A stretch of 64,000 bases of DNA from an uncultured Lachnospiraceae bacterium (GCA_934432595.1 CAKRYR010000010.1:1-64000); one strand, 5' to 3'. Positions 26,564 through 36,729 are shown, numbered from the stretch's first letter. Notes: a model not told the origin generated them from the letters alone. Translations and numbers: made by a program.

Positions 26564-27427
26564 CTAACCTTTTACAGCTCCCGTTACACCTTCTGTATAA
26601 TATTTCTGCATACAGATAAATAATATTACTAATGGAACAGCAACTAATACAGAACCTGCACAGAATCTTGTATAATATGCGTTTATATGCTCAATATCAA
26701 GCATAGTATATAGTCCTTTTGCAACAGTATACTTATCAATCTTATCACCTTGTAAGTAGTTTACAAGAATAAAATCTGTCCACGCTGCTAAAAAGCTATT
26801 AAATATAGTATATACTATTATTGGTTTTGATAATGGAATCGTTATCTTAGTAAATACTGTCCATTTAGATGCACCATCGATAAGGGCAGCCTCATCTATT
26901 GCTTTAGGAATTGTATCAAAGAATCCCTTGGCGACAAAGAATCCGGCTCCCGAACCTGCCGAGTATGCAATTACCAGACCTACAAGCGTTCCATTCAAAT
27001 TAAATAGTGTAAACATTATATACACAGCAATCATTGACATAAATCCAGGGAACATACCTAGAATTAATGCCAGATTCATAAATGTCTTTCTCATTTTAAA
27101 TCTAAGTCTAGACATTGTATAAGATACTGCTAATATCATAAAAGTTGATATTATACATGTAAATATAGCTACAATTAAAGTATTTAATAACCATTGACCA
27201 TAATTGAGTGCAGATGTATCTTTAAATAAATCAATATAATTTCTTAGTGAAAATCCTTCCTTTGGCCAAACATAAGTTCTGTCTGAAGTTCTTTCATTTC
27301 TAAACGAACTTATAAGCAAAATTACAAGTGGCAAAATCCATATAAAGCCGAGTACGGATAATGCAACATAGGAAGCAACGTCTGCAATCATTTTTTTTCT
27401 TTTCATAGATGATGTTTTTTTGCCCAT
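26564..27427 (-). CDS. MalG-type sugar ABC transporter permease
   Basis: 287 residues, six predicted membrane helices. The cytoplasmic EAA loop reads EAALIDGASKWTVFTKITIP, the contact with the ATPase. It is close in character to maltose/maltodextrin permeases. Its ATG overlaps the upstream permease stop by one base (TAATG), which couples their translation. No ATPase gene is in the cluster; such transporters in Firmicutes commonly share an MsmK/MalK-type ATPase encoded elsewhere. Confidence 0.93.
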   Translation of the reverse strand: MGKKTSSMKRKKMIADVASYVALSVLGFIWILPLVILLISSFRNERTSDRTYVWPKEGFSLRNYIDLFKDTSALNYGQWLLNTLIVAIFTCIISTFMILAVSYTMSRLRFKMRKTFMNLALILGMFPGFMSMIAVYIMFTLFNLNGTLVGLVIAYSAGSGAGFFVAKGFFDTIPKAIDEAALIDGASKWTVFTKITIPLSKPIIVYTIFNSFLAAWTDFILVNYLQGDKIDKYTVAKGLYTMLDIEHINAYYTRFCAGSVLVAVPLVILFICMQKYYTEGVTGAVKG

Positions 27428-28851
27428 TATTGAAATTCCTCCTCATTATTATATGAACCTGATTTACGATATACCAAAAGTGAGAATGTAGCTGTAATAA
27501 CAAATACTAAAATACCAATTGCACTCGCCACATTATACTCTTTATAATCAAGTGATAATTTATATAGCCATGTAACCAACAGATCTGTATGTCCAGCATT
27601 ATCATAATTCATGTTAGTTGGTTTACCAGCTGTTAAAAGGTAAATAACATTAAAGTTGTTAATATTACCTATAAATGTCTGAATTAAATAAGGTGTAGTT
27701 ACAAATATCATATATGGCAATGTAATCTTAAAGAAGATAGTTTTAGTATTAGCACCATCCATCTTAGCTGCCTCATATAATTCTTCAGGAATATTTTGTA
27801 ATATACCTGTTGTAATCATAATTGTAAACGGTATACCTATCCACAAGTTAACGACTAAAACCATTATCTTTGCTAACATTGGGTCTGATAACCAACCTGG
27901 GGCTGTATCAAAGCTAGAAAATAACCCAAGTTTAACAAGAATACCATTTAATAACCCTCTATCTTGTAAGAAAGATCTCATTAACAATAAAGTTACAAAT
28001 TGAGGTGTAGCTGCTGACATTATAAATAGCGTTCTCCATAAAGTTTTAAACTTAATACTTTTTCTATTTATAATCATAGCAATAATAATACCACCTATAT
28101 AACATGAAAAAGTAGCGACAATAGCCCATATTATGGTCCATCCTAGTACATGCCAGAAAGTATATGAATATTTGCTACCATTTCCCATATTCAATACTTT
28201 ACCAAATGTAGCTAAACCTGTCCATGTGAACCTCTCATTTTCTCCATTATGATTTTTATCAAAGTTTGTGAACGCCATACATATCATATCTAAGATAGGT
28301 ATAATAGTCATTACAAATATTCCCATTAAAGGAATAAGTAAAAACGTTCTATGAATCTTTGTATCAAAATGGTCTTTAATATCTTCAAAAAAAGTGTTAG
28401 GCTTCTTACCATTCTTAGTAGCCATTTCCGCAATATAACCTGATTTGATACTCTCAGACCATAATAAAATAAACAATAAGCACACTAAAACAGTTATAAT
28501 ACCAAATAGCAAGAACTTTCTAGAATCGTCACCAGGTATCCTTGGTTGAAATCCAGTAGGTTCAACAGCATCTATTTCTCCTAGTGTAGTAAGTCCTTTC
28601 AACATAAATAAGCCACCTTTATTCATAAACATAAAGTATATGAATGATATCTGACTTAATAAAAATATGCAGCCTTTTATAAACTGTCCACGTACTATAT
28701 TGGAAAATCCCATTATCAAGAATGATAACTTAGTAAAGATATCCCCTTGCTTAAATATGTCCACGAGCACTTTAGGTAATGACTTGTTTAAATTTACACC
28801 TTTACTATTTTGAAAAGCATTTTGTTGTACATTTTTATTTTTTTTAGTCAA
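27427..28851 (-). CDS. MalF-type sugar ABC transporter permease
   Basis: 474 residues, long for this family because of an N-terminal region of about 180 residues with extra helices before the permease core, as in maltose MalF proteins. The core carries the EAA loop EAAKMDGANTKTIFFKITLP. The start appears to be TTG at 28851 with AAGGAGG about 8 nt upstream; the ATG in between (28855-28857 region) opens only a two-codon frame. It forms the membrane channel with the MalG-like partner. Confidence 0.92.
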   Translation of the reverse strand: MTKKNKNVQQNAFQNSKGVNLNKSLPKVLVDIFKQGDIFTKLSFLIMGFSNIVRGQFIKGCIFLLSQISFIYFMFMNKGGLFMLKGLTTLGEIDAVEPTGFQPRIPGDDSRKFLLFGIITVLVCLLFILLWSESIKSGYIAEMATKNGKKPNTFFEDIKDHFDTKIHRTFLLIPLMGIFVMTIIPILDMICMAFTNFDKNHNGENERFTWTGLATFGKVLNMGNGSKYSYTFWHVLGWTIIWAIVATFSCYIGGIIIAMIINRKSIKFKTLWRTLFIMSAATPQFVTLLLMRSFLQDRGLLNGILVKLGLFSSFDTAPGWLSDPMLAKIMVLVVNLWIGIPFTIMITTGILQNIPEELYEAAKMDGANTKTIFFKITLPYMIFVTTPYLIQTFIGNINNFNVIYLLTAGKPTNMNYDNAGHTDLLVTWLYKLSLDYKEYNVASAIGILVFVITATFSLLVYRKSGSYNNEEEFQ

Positions 28852-28895
28852 AACATAGCCCTCCTTAATATTTTATTACACATACCCTTTTTAGA

Positions 28896-28926
28896 TATAG
28901 TACACAGGTTTTACCTGTGTACTATA
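28896..28926 (-). promoter_or_regulatory. Intercistronic mRNA stem-loop between binding protein and permease genes
   Basis: A perfect 13-bp stem (TATAGTACACAGG with its complement) closes a 5-nt loop, without a following T-run on the minus strand. Such structures after binding-protein genes commonly protect the upstream mRNA and give higher binding-protein levels. The role here is inferred from position. Confidence 0.65.
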
Positions 28927-28980
28927 ATTATAACAAATTTCCATATATATTTAAAGTGTTTTTTGTACAAATTGCACAAA

Positions 28981-30258
28981 TTATTTTGCTGTAATAGTTT
29001 CAACAACTGTATTCAAAGTCTTTTGAATAGCTGCATCAGTTTTTACAGCTACATCTTTTTTATAAATCTTATTTCCTAAATCTTCCATTACTGGCCAATA
29101 TTTTTGCATTTGGTCAATTGTTGGTTGTAATACTGAATGATCAGCTGTTGCTTGTAACATTTGAGCTGTAATTGAGACTTCCTCAAATTGAGTATCTTTT
29201 AATTCAAGGTTAGTTGGTGCATATCCTCTTACCTTTGCTCTTTGTTCTTGTGCATATTTACCAGTTAAGAATAATGCTAACTTAGCTGCAGCCTTTGGAG
29301 CCTTAGTTGATGCATTAACACCAATTTGCTTAAATGAACTAAATGGCTTAAGTGACTTATCTGCTCCATCTATCTTAATAGTTGGAAGAATTGTTGCAGC
29401 ATAATTATCTTTAAGTGCTTCTTTAACAGCACTTGCATCCCATGAACCACTCATATATGAAGCTAATTTACCATTCTTTAATAAAGTAATAGCATCATTA
29501 TCAGCATTTAAGTGGAATTTTCCAGTAGCAATCATGTTATTTAAATATTTAACGACACTTATTCCAGCTTTGCTGTTATAATCACATGAAGTTGCATCTT
29601 TACCATCAGCACCGAAAACTGTACAGCCATTTGCATTAAAGAATGCACTATTGAAGAAACCATCGTTTAACTTAACACTGAAGTTTTTAACTCCTGCTCC
29701 ACAATTCTTAGCCATAATAGTATCTAAGCTCTTAGCTTCTTCTTCAGTTAACATTGATTTGTTGTAATATAAGAAAGTAATATTTGGAGTAAATGGTAAA
29801 CTATATTGTTTTCCATCAACCTTACCTGAATCTAATGCAACAGAATCAAATTTTTCTGCAAGATTAACACCTAATTCAGTCTCTAATGCAGATAAATCAA
29901 ATAAATATTTACCAGTTGTCATTGCTGGAAGTTGATCCCCACCAAACATGAAAACATCTGCTGCTGTCTTACTATCTTTTGAAATTTGAGTATAAGCATC
30001 ATTTTCACCTACAACTGCATAAGTAAATTTAACATCAAATTCATCTTCTTGCTCGTTAAATTTCTCACATAATTGTTTCATAAGGTCTTGTTCTTCTTGT
30101 GGTCCCCAAACTTTTAATTCAACGCTTTGTTTTCCACCTTTTGAATCATTGTTAGTTGTTGTTGATGAAGAATCATCTTTCTTACTTCCGCATCCAACGA
30201 ACATTGTTGCAGTCATAGCAACTGCTAAACCTAGTGCTAAAACTTTTTTCATTTTCAT
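28981..30258 (-). CDS. Maltodextrin-binding lipoprotein (MalE-type)
   Basis: An extracellular solute-binding protein of 425 residues from the ATG at 30258, for which GAGGT lies 7 nt upstream; an ATG two codons earlier is too close to the site. It has a lipoprotein signal with lipobox MFVGCGSK, a Ser/Asn linker, then a family 1 solute-binding fold with KVWGPQEEQ, YALPFTPN-like segment SLPFTPNITFLYYNKSM, and MSGSWDASAVKEAL. It captures maltodextrins for the two permeases downstream; the ligand is inferred from the cluster. The C-terminal helix is MQKYWPVMEDLGNKIY and later residues. Confidence 0.92.
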   Translation of the reverse strand: MKMKKVLALGLAVAMTATMFVGCGSKKDDSSSTTTNNDSKGGKQSVELKVWGPQEEQDLMKQLCEKFNEQEDEFDVKFTYAVVGENDAYTQISKDSKTAADVFMFGGDQLPAMTTGKYLFDLSALETELGVNLAEKFDSVALDSGKVDGKQYSLPFTPNITFLYYNKSMLTEEEAKSLDTIMAKNCGAGVKNFSVKLNDGFFNSAFFNANGCTVFGADGKDATSCDYNSKAGISVVKYLNNMIATGKFHLNADNDAITLLKNGKLASYMSGSWDASAVKEALKDNYAATILPTIKIDGADKSLKPFSSFKQIGVNASTKAPKAAAKLALFLTGKYAQEQRAKVRGYAPTNLELKDTQFEEVSITAQMLQATADHSVLQPTIDQMQKYWPVMEDLGNKIYKKDVAVKTDAAIQKTLNTVVETITAK

Positions 30259-30373
30259 AATCATACCTCTTTCTTAAAAATATTTTTTAATACTAGCTAC
30301 TAACCTATATGGTAAAATCAATAACTAATATTATTTTAATAAATACTCAATCTAAGGTCTTTCGCCACCTCTA

Positions 30374-32722
30374 TTATAGAGCGCTCCATATCTCAGTTGC
30401 ATAGTCATGGATTGTTCTATCACTTGAGAACTTACCAGCATTGCAAGTGTTGATAAAGCATTTTCTTCTGAACTCTACTGTATTAGAGTAATCCTTATTT
30501 ACACGCAATTTTGCGTCACAATATGGAATAAAATCTAATAACAAGTAATAGTTATCAGCCTTATGCCAATGAGCACCCTCTAACAATGAAGTGTATAATT
30601 CTTTGAACATTCCTGTTCCTTCATCATCAAAAGTACCATCAATTAAAGTATCTACTACTCTCTTAATTCTTGGCTCCTTATTATAAATTTCTTCTGCAGA
30701 GTATGTGTCTGCTATTTTTTCGATGTCTTCAACCCTTGCACCAAAGATGTAGTTGTTTTCTTCGCCAGCTTGTTCAACGATTTCAACATTTGCTCCATCA
30801 TATGTTCCAAGTGTTACTGCACCATTCAACATAAATTTCATGTTACCAGTACCTGAAGCCTCTGTACCAGCTGTAGAAATTTGTTCTGAAACGTCAGCTG
30901 CTGGAGTAATCTTCTCAGCATATGAAACATTATAATTTGATACAAATACTACTTGAAGTAAATCTTTAACTTCATCATCATTACTAATCATCTTAGCAAT
31001 TTCATTGATGAATTTGATTATACCTTTAGCTCTAAAATATCCAGGAGCAGCTTTTGCACCAAATATAAATGCTGTAGGATTAAATTCATCTTTATTAATT
31101 CTTCCATCTTTCAAACCAAAATATATATCAAGGATTGAGAATGCATTAAGTAATTGACGTTTGTACTCATGTAATCTCTTAACCTGGATATCAAATATAA
31201 AGTCAGGGTTAACTGTGATACCCTCTTTCTTGTAGATGTAGTCTGCTAACTGACGTTTCTTAATCTTCTTAATCTCGTCAAATTCTTTAATAACCGCATC
31301 ATCATTTGCATATTTCTCTAAATCTTTTAACTTATCAAGATTTGTTACCCACTCATTACCAATCTTGTCATTGATAAATCCTGATAATTCCTGGTTAGCA
31401 AGTGCTAGCCAACGACGTTGAGTAATACCATTTGTCTTGTTGTTGAAACGCTCTGGGTATATCTTATACCATTCATTAAGCGCATCATTTTTAAGTATCT
31501 CTGTATGAATCCAAGCAACACCATTAGTAGAATGACTTGCATATATAGCCATACGAGCCATATGAATTGTATTATGCTCGTCTATAATTAGATATCGTGC
31601 TTGTTCTTCTTCATCCTTAATACCTAAGCTCTTTAATTCTTTGATTAAAGCCTTGTTAATTAATACAACATATTTATATACATTAGGGATAACTGATTTA
31701 AATAAAGTTACTCCCCATTTTTCAAGAGCTTCTGCCATAACTGTATGATTAGTATATGCAAATGTCTCTTTAGCAATCTTAAGTGCTTTAGTAAATGTCA
31801 TACCTTCTTCTTCTATCATTAATCTAATGAATTCTGGAATAGCTACAACTGGGTGAGTATCATTCAATTGAATAGCATACTCTGCTGAGAATTTACTAAA
31901 GTCTGTTCCATATTTTTCTTTATATCTTCTGATCATATCTTGTAAAGATGCACTTGAGAAGAAATATTGTTGTTTTAATCTCAATTGTTTACCTGCATCT
32001 GTATCATCATTTGGATATAATACATTTGTAATAGCCTCTGCATCATTTTTTTCTTTAACAGCTTTATCATATTTTTGTTCATTAAATAACTTAAAGTTAA
32101 ATCCTTCAATTGGTTCTGCTTGCCATAAACGTAAAGTATTTATAGTCTTTGCGCCATAACCAATAACTGGTGTATCATAAGGTACAGCATATACTGATTG
32201 ACCTTTGAAATTAATCTTAACCTTTTCATCTTCTCTTCTAACTGACCATGGATCTCCACATTTTAGCCAATCATCAGCAACTTCCTTTTGGAAACCATTT
32301 TCAAAATATTGTTTAAATAAACCATATTTATAACGAAGTCCATATCCGTTAAGTGTAACATTAATTGTTGCACCTGAATCTAAGAAACATGCTGCAAGAC
32401 GTCCAAGTCCACCATTACCTAAAGCTGCATCTTCTATATCTTCAAATACTCTTATGTCAATACCATTTTCTGTCATTAATTCATTGAATTGATTAAGTAA
32501 TCCTAGATTTAAAAGGTTACTATATACTAATCTACCAATTAAGAACTCGGCTGAAAGATAAGCTACCTTCTTACCTTCCGCATCTAGTCCACCTCTACCT
32601 GATATTGTACTCATTGCTGCTTTTGATACAGCATTATATAATTCATATTTGTTAGCACTCTTTACTGTTTTACCATAATCTAAATCTAATATTTGTTCTA
32701 CATTTTTCTTAAAATCAGCCAC
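30374..32722 (-). CDS. glgP: Glycogen/maltodextrin phosphorylase
   Basis: Releases glucose-1-phosphate from alpha-1,4-glucans with pyridoxal phosphate as cofactor. 782 residues, at the short end of the family. Motifs: GNGGLGRLAACFLDS, the nucleotide-like site GYGLRYKYGLF, RLHEYKRQLLNAF, and the PLP site EASGTGNMKFMLNGAV with the Schiff-base Lys. The start is GTG with GGAGG upstream. Position between malQ and the binding protein indicates use on imported maltodextrins rather than only on storage glycogen. Confidence 0.95.
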   Translation of the reverse strand: MADFKKNVEQILDLDYGKTVKSANKYELYNAVSKAAMSTISGRGGLDAEGKKVAYLSAEFLIGRLVYSNLLNLGLLNQFNELMTENGIDIRVFEDIEDAALGNGGLGRLAACFLDSGATINVTLNGYGLRYKYGLFKQYFENGFQKEVADDWLKCGDPWSVRREDEKVKINFKGQSVYAVPYDTPVIGYGAKTINTLRLWQAEPIEGFNFKLFNEQKYDKAVKEKNDAEAITNVLYPNDDTDAGKQLRLKQQYFFSSASLQDMIRRYKEKYGTDFSKFSAEYAIQLNDTHPVVAIPEFIRLMIEEEGMTFTKALKIAKETFAYTNHTVMAEALEKWGVTLFKSVIPNVYKYVVLINKALIKELKSLGIKDEEEQARYLIIDEHNTIHMARMAIYASHSTNGVAWIHTEILKNDALNEWYKIYPERFNNKTNGITQRRWLALANQELSGFINDKIGNEWVTNLDKLKDLEKYANDDAVIKEFDEIKKIKKRQLADYIYKKEGITVNPDFIFDIQVKRLHEYKRQLLNAFSILDIYFGLKDGRINKDEFNPTAFIFGAKAAPGYFRAKGIIKFINEIAKMISNDDEVKDLLQVVFVSNYNVSYAEKITPAADVSEQISTAGTEASGTGNMKFMLNGAVTLGTYDGANVEIVEQAGEENNYIFGARVEDIEKIADTYSAEEIYNKEPRIKRVVDTLIDGTFDDEGTGMFKELYTSLLEGAHWHKADNYYLLLDFIPYCDAKLRVNKDYSNTVEFRRKCFINTCNAGKFSSDRTIHDYATEIWSAL

Positions 32723-32853
32723 GTAAAATCCTCCTTTTATCTTACAAATCGTTTTTTTACATTTTTAATATAAAACTAATTTTATATTTCAAATTTTAAA
32801 ATAATAATTTATTCCAATACATTATAACTTTTTACACCCATATGAATAATTAT

Positions 32854-34404
32854 CTATTCATCTATTTCTTCATTACTTTCTTCGATTTCACATCTTCCAT
32901 ATATACATGTATATGATTCTAATTTTCGAATGTGTTCCTCTCTGAAAGAATCTGTTCTCATTCTCCATTGCCAGTTACCTCCCAATTCAGAAGGAGTGTT
33001 CATCCTAGCACTATTATCTAACATTAAAATATCTTGCATTTGAAATATTGCCACATTCAAGTTGCAACCATACGCTAAACGAACAATACCATCAGCCAAC
33101 TCCCATATGTTGGACACATTAAGATATTCATAAGCGTACTTCAATTCTTCGGGTTTTTTAGAACCAAAGAATCCTATCAATGTTTCATTATCATGAGTAC
33201 CACCATATACTACTTGATTACAATTAGTATAATTATGTGGCAGATATTCGCTATTGCAACCTACATCAAATGCAAATTCTAATATCTTCATTCCAGGATA
33301 TCCTGTTTTCTCCATTAACTTCTGAACTGCTGGAACAACAATGCCTAAGTCCTCAGCAATAATTTGCTTATCGCCCATTGCCTTATCAATAACATCTGTT
33401 AATTTCTTGCCTGGACCCTTTTTGTAAACTCCATTTTCTGCGGTTTCACACTCTACAGGAATTGAAAAATATCTTACCACTCCAATAAAATGGTCAATCC
33501 TAGTAACATCATATAGCTTAGCCGAAGATTCCATTCTCTTATACCACCAAGCAAAGTTGTCTTCTTCCATCTTTGCCCAATCATACAAAGGATTTCCCCA
33601 TCTCTGTCCAGTTGCTGAAAATGCATCTGGTGGTACACCTGCTATGTTAATTGGTCTCTTTCTCTCATCTAATTCAAATAAATCACTGTGAGCCCATACA
33701 TCTGCACTATCTAATGCAACATATAAAGGTACATCACCTATTATCTTGATTTCATTATCATTAGCATATTTCTTTAACTTATTCCATTGTTCATAGAACT
33801 TAAATTGGCAGAATTTCCAGAAGTCAACCTCTGTCTTAAGCATTCTACTATAATGTGCTACTGTCTTTTCTTCTCTGAAACGAATATCCTCATCCCATTT
33901 CAACCACTCAACATTATCAAAGTGTTCCTTTATAGCCATATACAAGCTATAATCTTCAAGCCAAAATTGATTCTCTTCACAGAATTCCTTATAAGCTTTA
34001 GTTCTCTTATGAGTACTTCTTGCAAAAGCTTTCTTTAATACTATGAAGCGGGAATTGTATATCTTCTCATAATCTACACAAGAAGGATCATTTCCCCAAT
34101 CAAATGCGTTAATCTCGTCATAACTAAGTAAGCCTTCTTCTACTAAAATCTCCAGATCAATAAAGTATGGATTACCTGCAAAAGCCGAAAACGACTGATA
34201 AGGACTGTCCCCAAAGCTTGTAGGTCCTATCGGTAACACTTGCCAATACTTTTGTCTAGCTTTGACCAATTGGTCAATGAACTTGTAACCTTCTCTACCA
34301 AAGGTTCCGATTCCATAGGAAGATGGCAGACTACTTATTGGTAATAAAATACCTGCTCCTCTTTCTAATTCATTCTTGTTCTTCTTAGCCATGTCACTTT
34401 TCAC
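32854..34404 (-). CDS. malQ: 4-alpha-glucanotransferase (GH77, amylomaltase)
   Basis: Disproportionates maltodextrins, producing glucose and longer chains for phosphorylase. 516 residues with the GH77 signatures GILLPISSLPSSYGIGTFG, FAGNPYFIDLE, GDVPLYVALDSADVWAH, RIDHFIGVVRYFSIP, IIAEDLG and YGGTHDNET. The start is a GTG at 34404 or the ATG at 34392; neither has a strong ribosome binding site. Transcribed from a promoter at 34447-34475, divergent from the LacI-type regulator, which is the natural candidate to control it. Confidence 0.94.
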   Translation of the reverse strand: MKSDMAKKNKNELERGAGILLPISSLPSSYGIGTFGREGYKFIDQLVKARQKYWQVLPIGPTSFGDSPYQSFSAFAGNPYFIDLEILVEEGLLSYDEINAFDWGNDPSCVDYEKIYNSRFIVLKKAFARSTHKRTKAYKEFCEENQFWLEDYSLYMAIKEHFDNVEWLKWDEDIRFREEKTVAHYSRMLKTEVDFWKFCQFKFYEQWNKLKKYANDNEIKIIGDVPLYVALDSADVWAHSDLFELDERKRPINIAGVPPDAFSATGQRWGNPLYDWAKMEEDNFAWWYKRMESSAKLYDVTRIDHFIGVVRYFSIPVECETAENGVYKKGPGKKLTDVIDKAMGDKQIIAEDLGIVVPAVQKLMEKTGYPGMKILEFAFDVGCNSEYLPHNYTNCNQVVYGGTHDNETLIGFFGSKKPEELKYAYEYLNVSNIWELADGIVRLAYGCNLNVAIFQMQDILMLDNSARMNTPSELGGNWQWRMRTDSFREEHIRKLESYTCIYGRCEIEESNEEIDE

Positions 34405-34446
34405 TTTCTAATATAATACTGACTTAATAAACTTAAGCCATAATAT

Positions 34447-34475
34447 AAGATACCAAAAAAGTACGTTATTGTCAA
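34447..34475 (-). promoter_or_regulatory. Promoter of malQ
   Basis: On the minus strand TTGACA (34470-34475), 17-bp spacer, TATCTT (34447-34452). The spacer contains TACGTA-like sequence that could be a LacI-family operator. Confidence 0.7.
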
Positions 34476-34665
34476 TAATATCTTACTATATTGTTGGGTA
34501 TTTTTCATATTTTTATTTGATATTTTTTTAAATCTTTGTACAATATTACAAATTTATATTTTTTGATTTATTTTTCAACTACAATTTCTATATTTTTCAC
34601 CATGTTTTTTTTTTGAATTTTGTATAAATAAAATAATCGTTACCACCTTTTTCCATTCCCCAATA

Positions 34666-34694
34666 TTTACATATTCTCCCATTTAAGGTATACT
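34666..34694 (+). promoter_or_regulatory. Promoter of the LacI-family regulator gene
   Basis: TTTACA (34666-34671), 17-bp spacer, TATACT (34689-34694). Gives a leader of about 50 nt before the ATG. Confidence 0.7.
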
Positions 34695-34713
34695 ATATAT
34701 GTTAGGTTAAGAT

Positions 34714-34737
34714 AAAAGTGTCGTTTGTGACATTTTT
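34714..34737 (+). promoter_or_regulatory. Hairpin in the leader of the LacI-family gene
   Basis: AAAAGTGTC (34714-34722) pairs with GACATTTTT (34729-34737) with one G-T pair. It could be a weak attenuator, or simply reflect a dyad operator for autoregulation. It sits just before GGAGG. Confidence 0.4.
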
Positions 34738-34752
34738 GCTTGGAGGTTTAAA

Positions 34753-35748
34753 ATGGCAACAATTAAAGATATTGCAAACAAACTCGGCGTATCTGTAAGC
34801 ACCGTATCTAAAGGACTTAACGGAGCTCATGATATTAGCGATGAAATGAGAAAACAAGTTCTAGATACTGCTATAGAGTTAGGATATGCTTCTAAAAAAA
34901 TTAAATCACGCAAAAATCATAAGTTGTGTATTTTAATAGATGGAATGGAACACAGTACCCCTGACCAATTTGGATATGACATTATTCTTGGTTTCAAACA
35001 AGCTGCTGCCAACTCAGATTGGAACATTGATGTCATTGAAGTAGATACAGCATTAAAAAATTCAGATACATATGATTCATATATTGTAAAAAAGAATTAT
35101 CAAGGTGCTTTTTTACTTGGATTTAATATGCATGACAGTTGGATTCAACAATTATCTACAACAATTATACCAACTGTTACTATTGATAATTATGTAGAAA
35201 ACAATCCAAAAGTAGGGACAGTTGGCACAGACAGTTTTGAAGGAATAGCTGCTGCTATAGAGCATTTAGTAAGTCTTGGTCATAAACGAATAGCTTTTTT
35301 AAATGGAGATAAGAATTCCCAAGTATCAAGAGATAGAAATAAAGCTTTTGAATATTATCTTTCAAAACATAATATTAAAGTAATTCCTGAATTAATTAGA
35401 TATGGATATTATGTTGTAGATAGTGCTAGAGATCATATTCCAATCTTTATTGAACATCATGCCACTGCAATAGTATGTGCATCTGACATGATTGCTTCAA
35501 GTGTAATTAGTGAATTAAAACGTTTAAATATACGGGTTCCAGAAGATATTAGTGTTATTGGATTTGATGATCTACCAATCGCAACAAGATTATCTCCAAA
35601 ACTAACTACCATACGCCAAGATAGAAAAAATATTGGAAAAAGTGCCTATTTATTATTAGATGGTTTGATTAATGATGTTGCTATAAGTAAAATGATGCTT
35701 AGAGCAACCTTTATAGAAAGAGAATCCACTGGTATATGTAAAGAATAA
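34753..35748 (+). CDS. LacI family transcriptional regulator of the maltodextrin genes
   Basis: 331 residues. An N-terminal helix-turn-helix with hinge (TIKDIANKLGVSVSTVSKGL, then DISDEMRKQVLDTAIELGY) is followed by a periplasmic-binding-like effector domain with GFDDLPIATRLSPKLTTIRQD and the C-terminal helix. The divergent placement next to malQ and glgP makes it the probable local regulator, with a maltodextrin-type effector; this is inference from context. GGAGG stands before the ATG. The gene ends at a terminator shared with tatD. Confidence 0.92.
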   Translation: MATIKDIANKLGVSVSTVSKGLNGAHDISDEMRKQVLDTAIELGYASKKIKSRKNHKLCILIDGMEHSTPDQFGYDIILGFKQAAANSDWNIDVIEVDTALKNSDTYDSYIVKKNYQGAFLLGFNMHDSWIQQLSTTIIPTVTIDNYVENNPKVGTVGTDSFEGIAAAIEHLVSLGHKRIAFLNGDKNSQVSRDRNKAFEYYLSKHNIKVIPELIRYGYYVVDSARDHIPIFIEHHATAIVCASDMIASSVISELKRLNIRVPEDISVIGFDDLPIATRLSPKLTTIRQDRKNIGKSAYLLLDGLINDVAISKMMLRATFIERESTGICKE

Positions 35749-35782
35749 AATATAAAGAGTTCCTTGGGTCTCTTTATATTTT
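35747..35782. terminator. Bidirectional terminator between the LacI-family gene and the TatD gene
   Basis: Perfect 13-bp stem (AAAATATAAAGAG with its complement) with a 10-nt loop. It overlaps the end of the regulator gene and the last codons of the convergent TatD gene. Confidence 0.8.
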
Positions 35783-36544
35783 ATACATTATCTTAGCATT
35801 ATTACATGTAGTCTCTATAACCTTTTCTCTCTCAATTCCCTTTATATTAGCGATTGCATCTATCACATATTTCAATCTAGTAGAATCATTTCTCTTCCCC
35901 CTATATGGCTCTGGTGACAAATAAGGGCAGTCTGTCTCTAACAATATATTCTCTAAAGGTGTAAACTCTACAACCTCTTTCAATTTCTTAGCATTTTTAA
36001 ACGTTGCTACTCCACCAACTCCTATATAATATCCCATATTAAGATATTCTCTTGCCATTTCTACACCATATGAAAAACAATGAATTACTCCACCAACTTC
36101 TTCAGCTTTAGTATACTTTACTATATCTAATGTATCCTTAGCTGCCTCTCTACTATGATATATTATAGGCATTTTTTCTTCTTTTGCCATATATATTTGA
36201 CGTTCAAACCATTTTTTCTGTATATGCCTATCTGGCTCATCCCAGTAATAGTCTAAACCTATTTCTCCTAAAGCAACTACTCTATCATTTCTAAGCATTT
36301 CCCTTAAAATTTCTATATTTTCTTCATTAAGTTCTGCTGTATCGCTTGGATGTACGCCAACTGCTCCATACATAAAATCATATTTATCTATTAACTCAAT
36401 AGTCTGCCTACTTGTTTTTAAGCTTGATCCTACATTTACAATATATTCTATTTCATTTTTTCTCATAGATTTTAATAGTTCATCTCTATCTTCATCAAAT
36501 GCTTCATCATCATAATGTGCATGTGTATCAAATATCATATACAT
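35774..36544 (-). CDS. TatD family metal-dependent DNase/hydrolase
   Basis: 256 residues. Metal-ligand motifs of the TatD amidohydrolase fold are intact: FDTHAHYDDEAFDEDR, GEIGLDYYW, IYHSREAAKDTLDI, GVIHCFSYG and LLETDCPYLSPEPYRG. TatD proteins have 3'-5' DNA exonuclease activity in other bacteria. It commonly follows metG in Firmicutes, but here metG is 22 kb away. The start is ATG1 or ATG3 (MIFDTHAH). Confidence 0.92.
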   Translation of the reverse strand: MYMIFDTHAHYDDEAFDEDRDELLKSMRKNEIEYIVNVGSSLKTSRQTIELIDKYDFMYGAVGVHPSDTAELNEENIEILREMLRNDRVVALGEIGLDYYWDEPDRHIQKKWFERQIYMAKEEKMPIIYHSREAAKDTLDIVKYTKAEEVGGVIHCFSYGVEMAREYLNMGYYIGVGGVATFKNAKKLKEVVEFTPLENILLETDCPYLSPEPYRGKRNDSTRLKYVIDAIANIKGIEREKVIETTCNNAKIMYKI

Positions 36545-36693
36545 TAACCAACCTTTCTATTTCATCACCAAGCAGTAAATACTTGGTTCTATCTAAACCG
36601 TTAAAATTATATCACATAATATATTAATATAAAAGAGTCCCTTTCCACCTTGACCCATACGAATCTGGAAGCATTTTCCTTATTAAATAAGAA

Positions 36694-36729
36694 AAAGGGT
36701 TAAAGTACCTACTAATACTTTAACCCTTT
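36694..36729 (-). terminator. Terminator of the giant Cna-B protein gene
   Basis: A perfect 14-bp stem (36694-36707 with 36716-36729, containing AAAGGGTTAAAGTA) and 8-nt loop, followed on the minus strand by TTTCTTATTT. Confidence 0.85.

Larger units (their letters stand above)
34405..34752. other. Divergent control region of malQ and the LacI regulator
   Basis: Contains one good promoter for each direction and a 5'-UTR hairpin before the regulator gene. LacI-type operators have a central CpG within a palindrome. Candidate CpG sites here are in AAAGTACGTTATT, inside the malQ promoter spacer, and in AATAATCGTTACC upstream of the regulator promoter; neither is a convincing palindrome by eye. 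Confidence 0.5.

Noticed and set aside
34405..34752. Perfect LacI-type operator
   Set aside because: Candidate CpG-centred sites exist but none is a convincing palindrome shared between malQ, glgP and the binding-protein gene.
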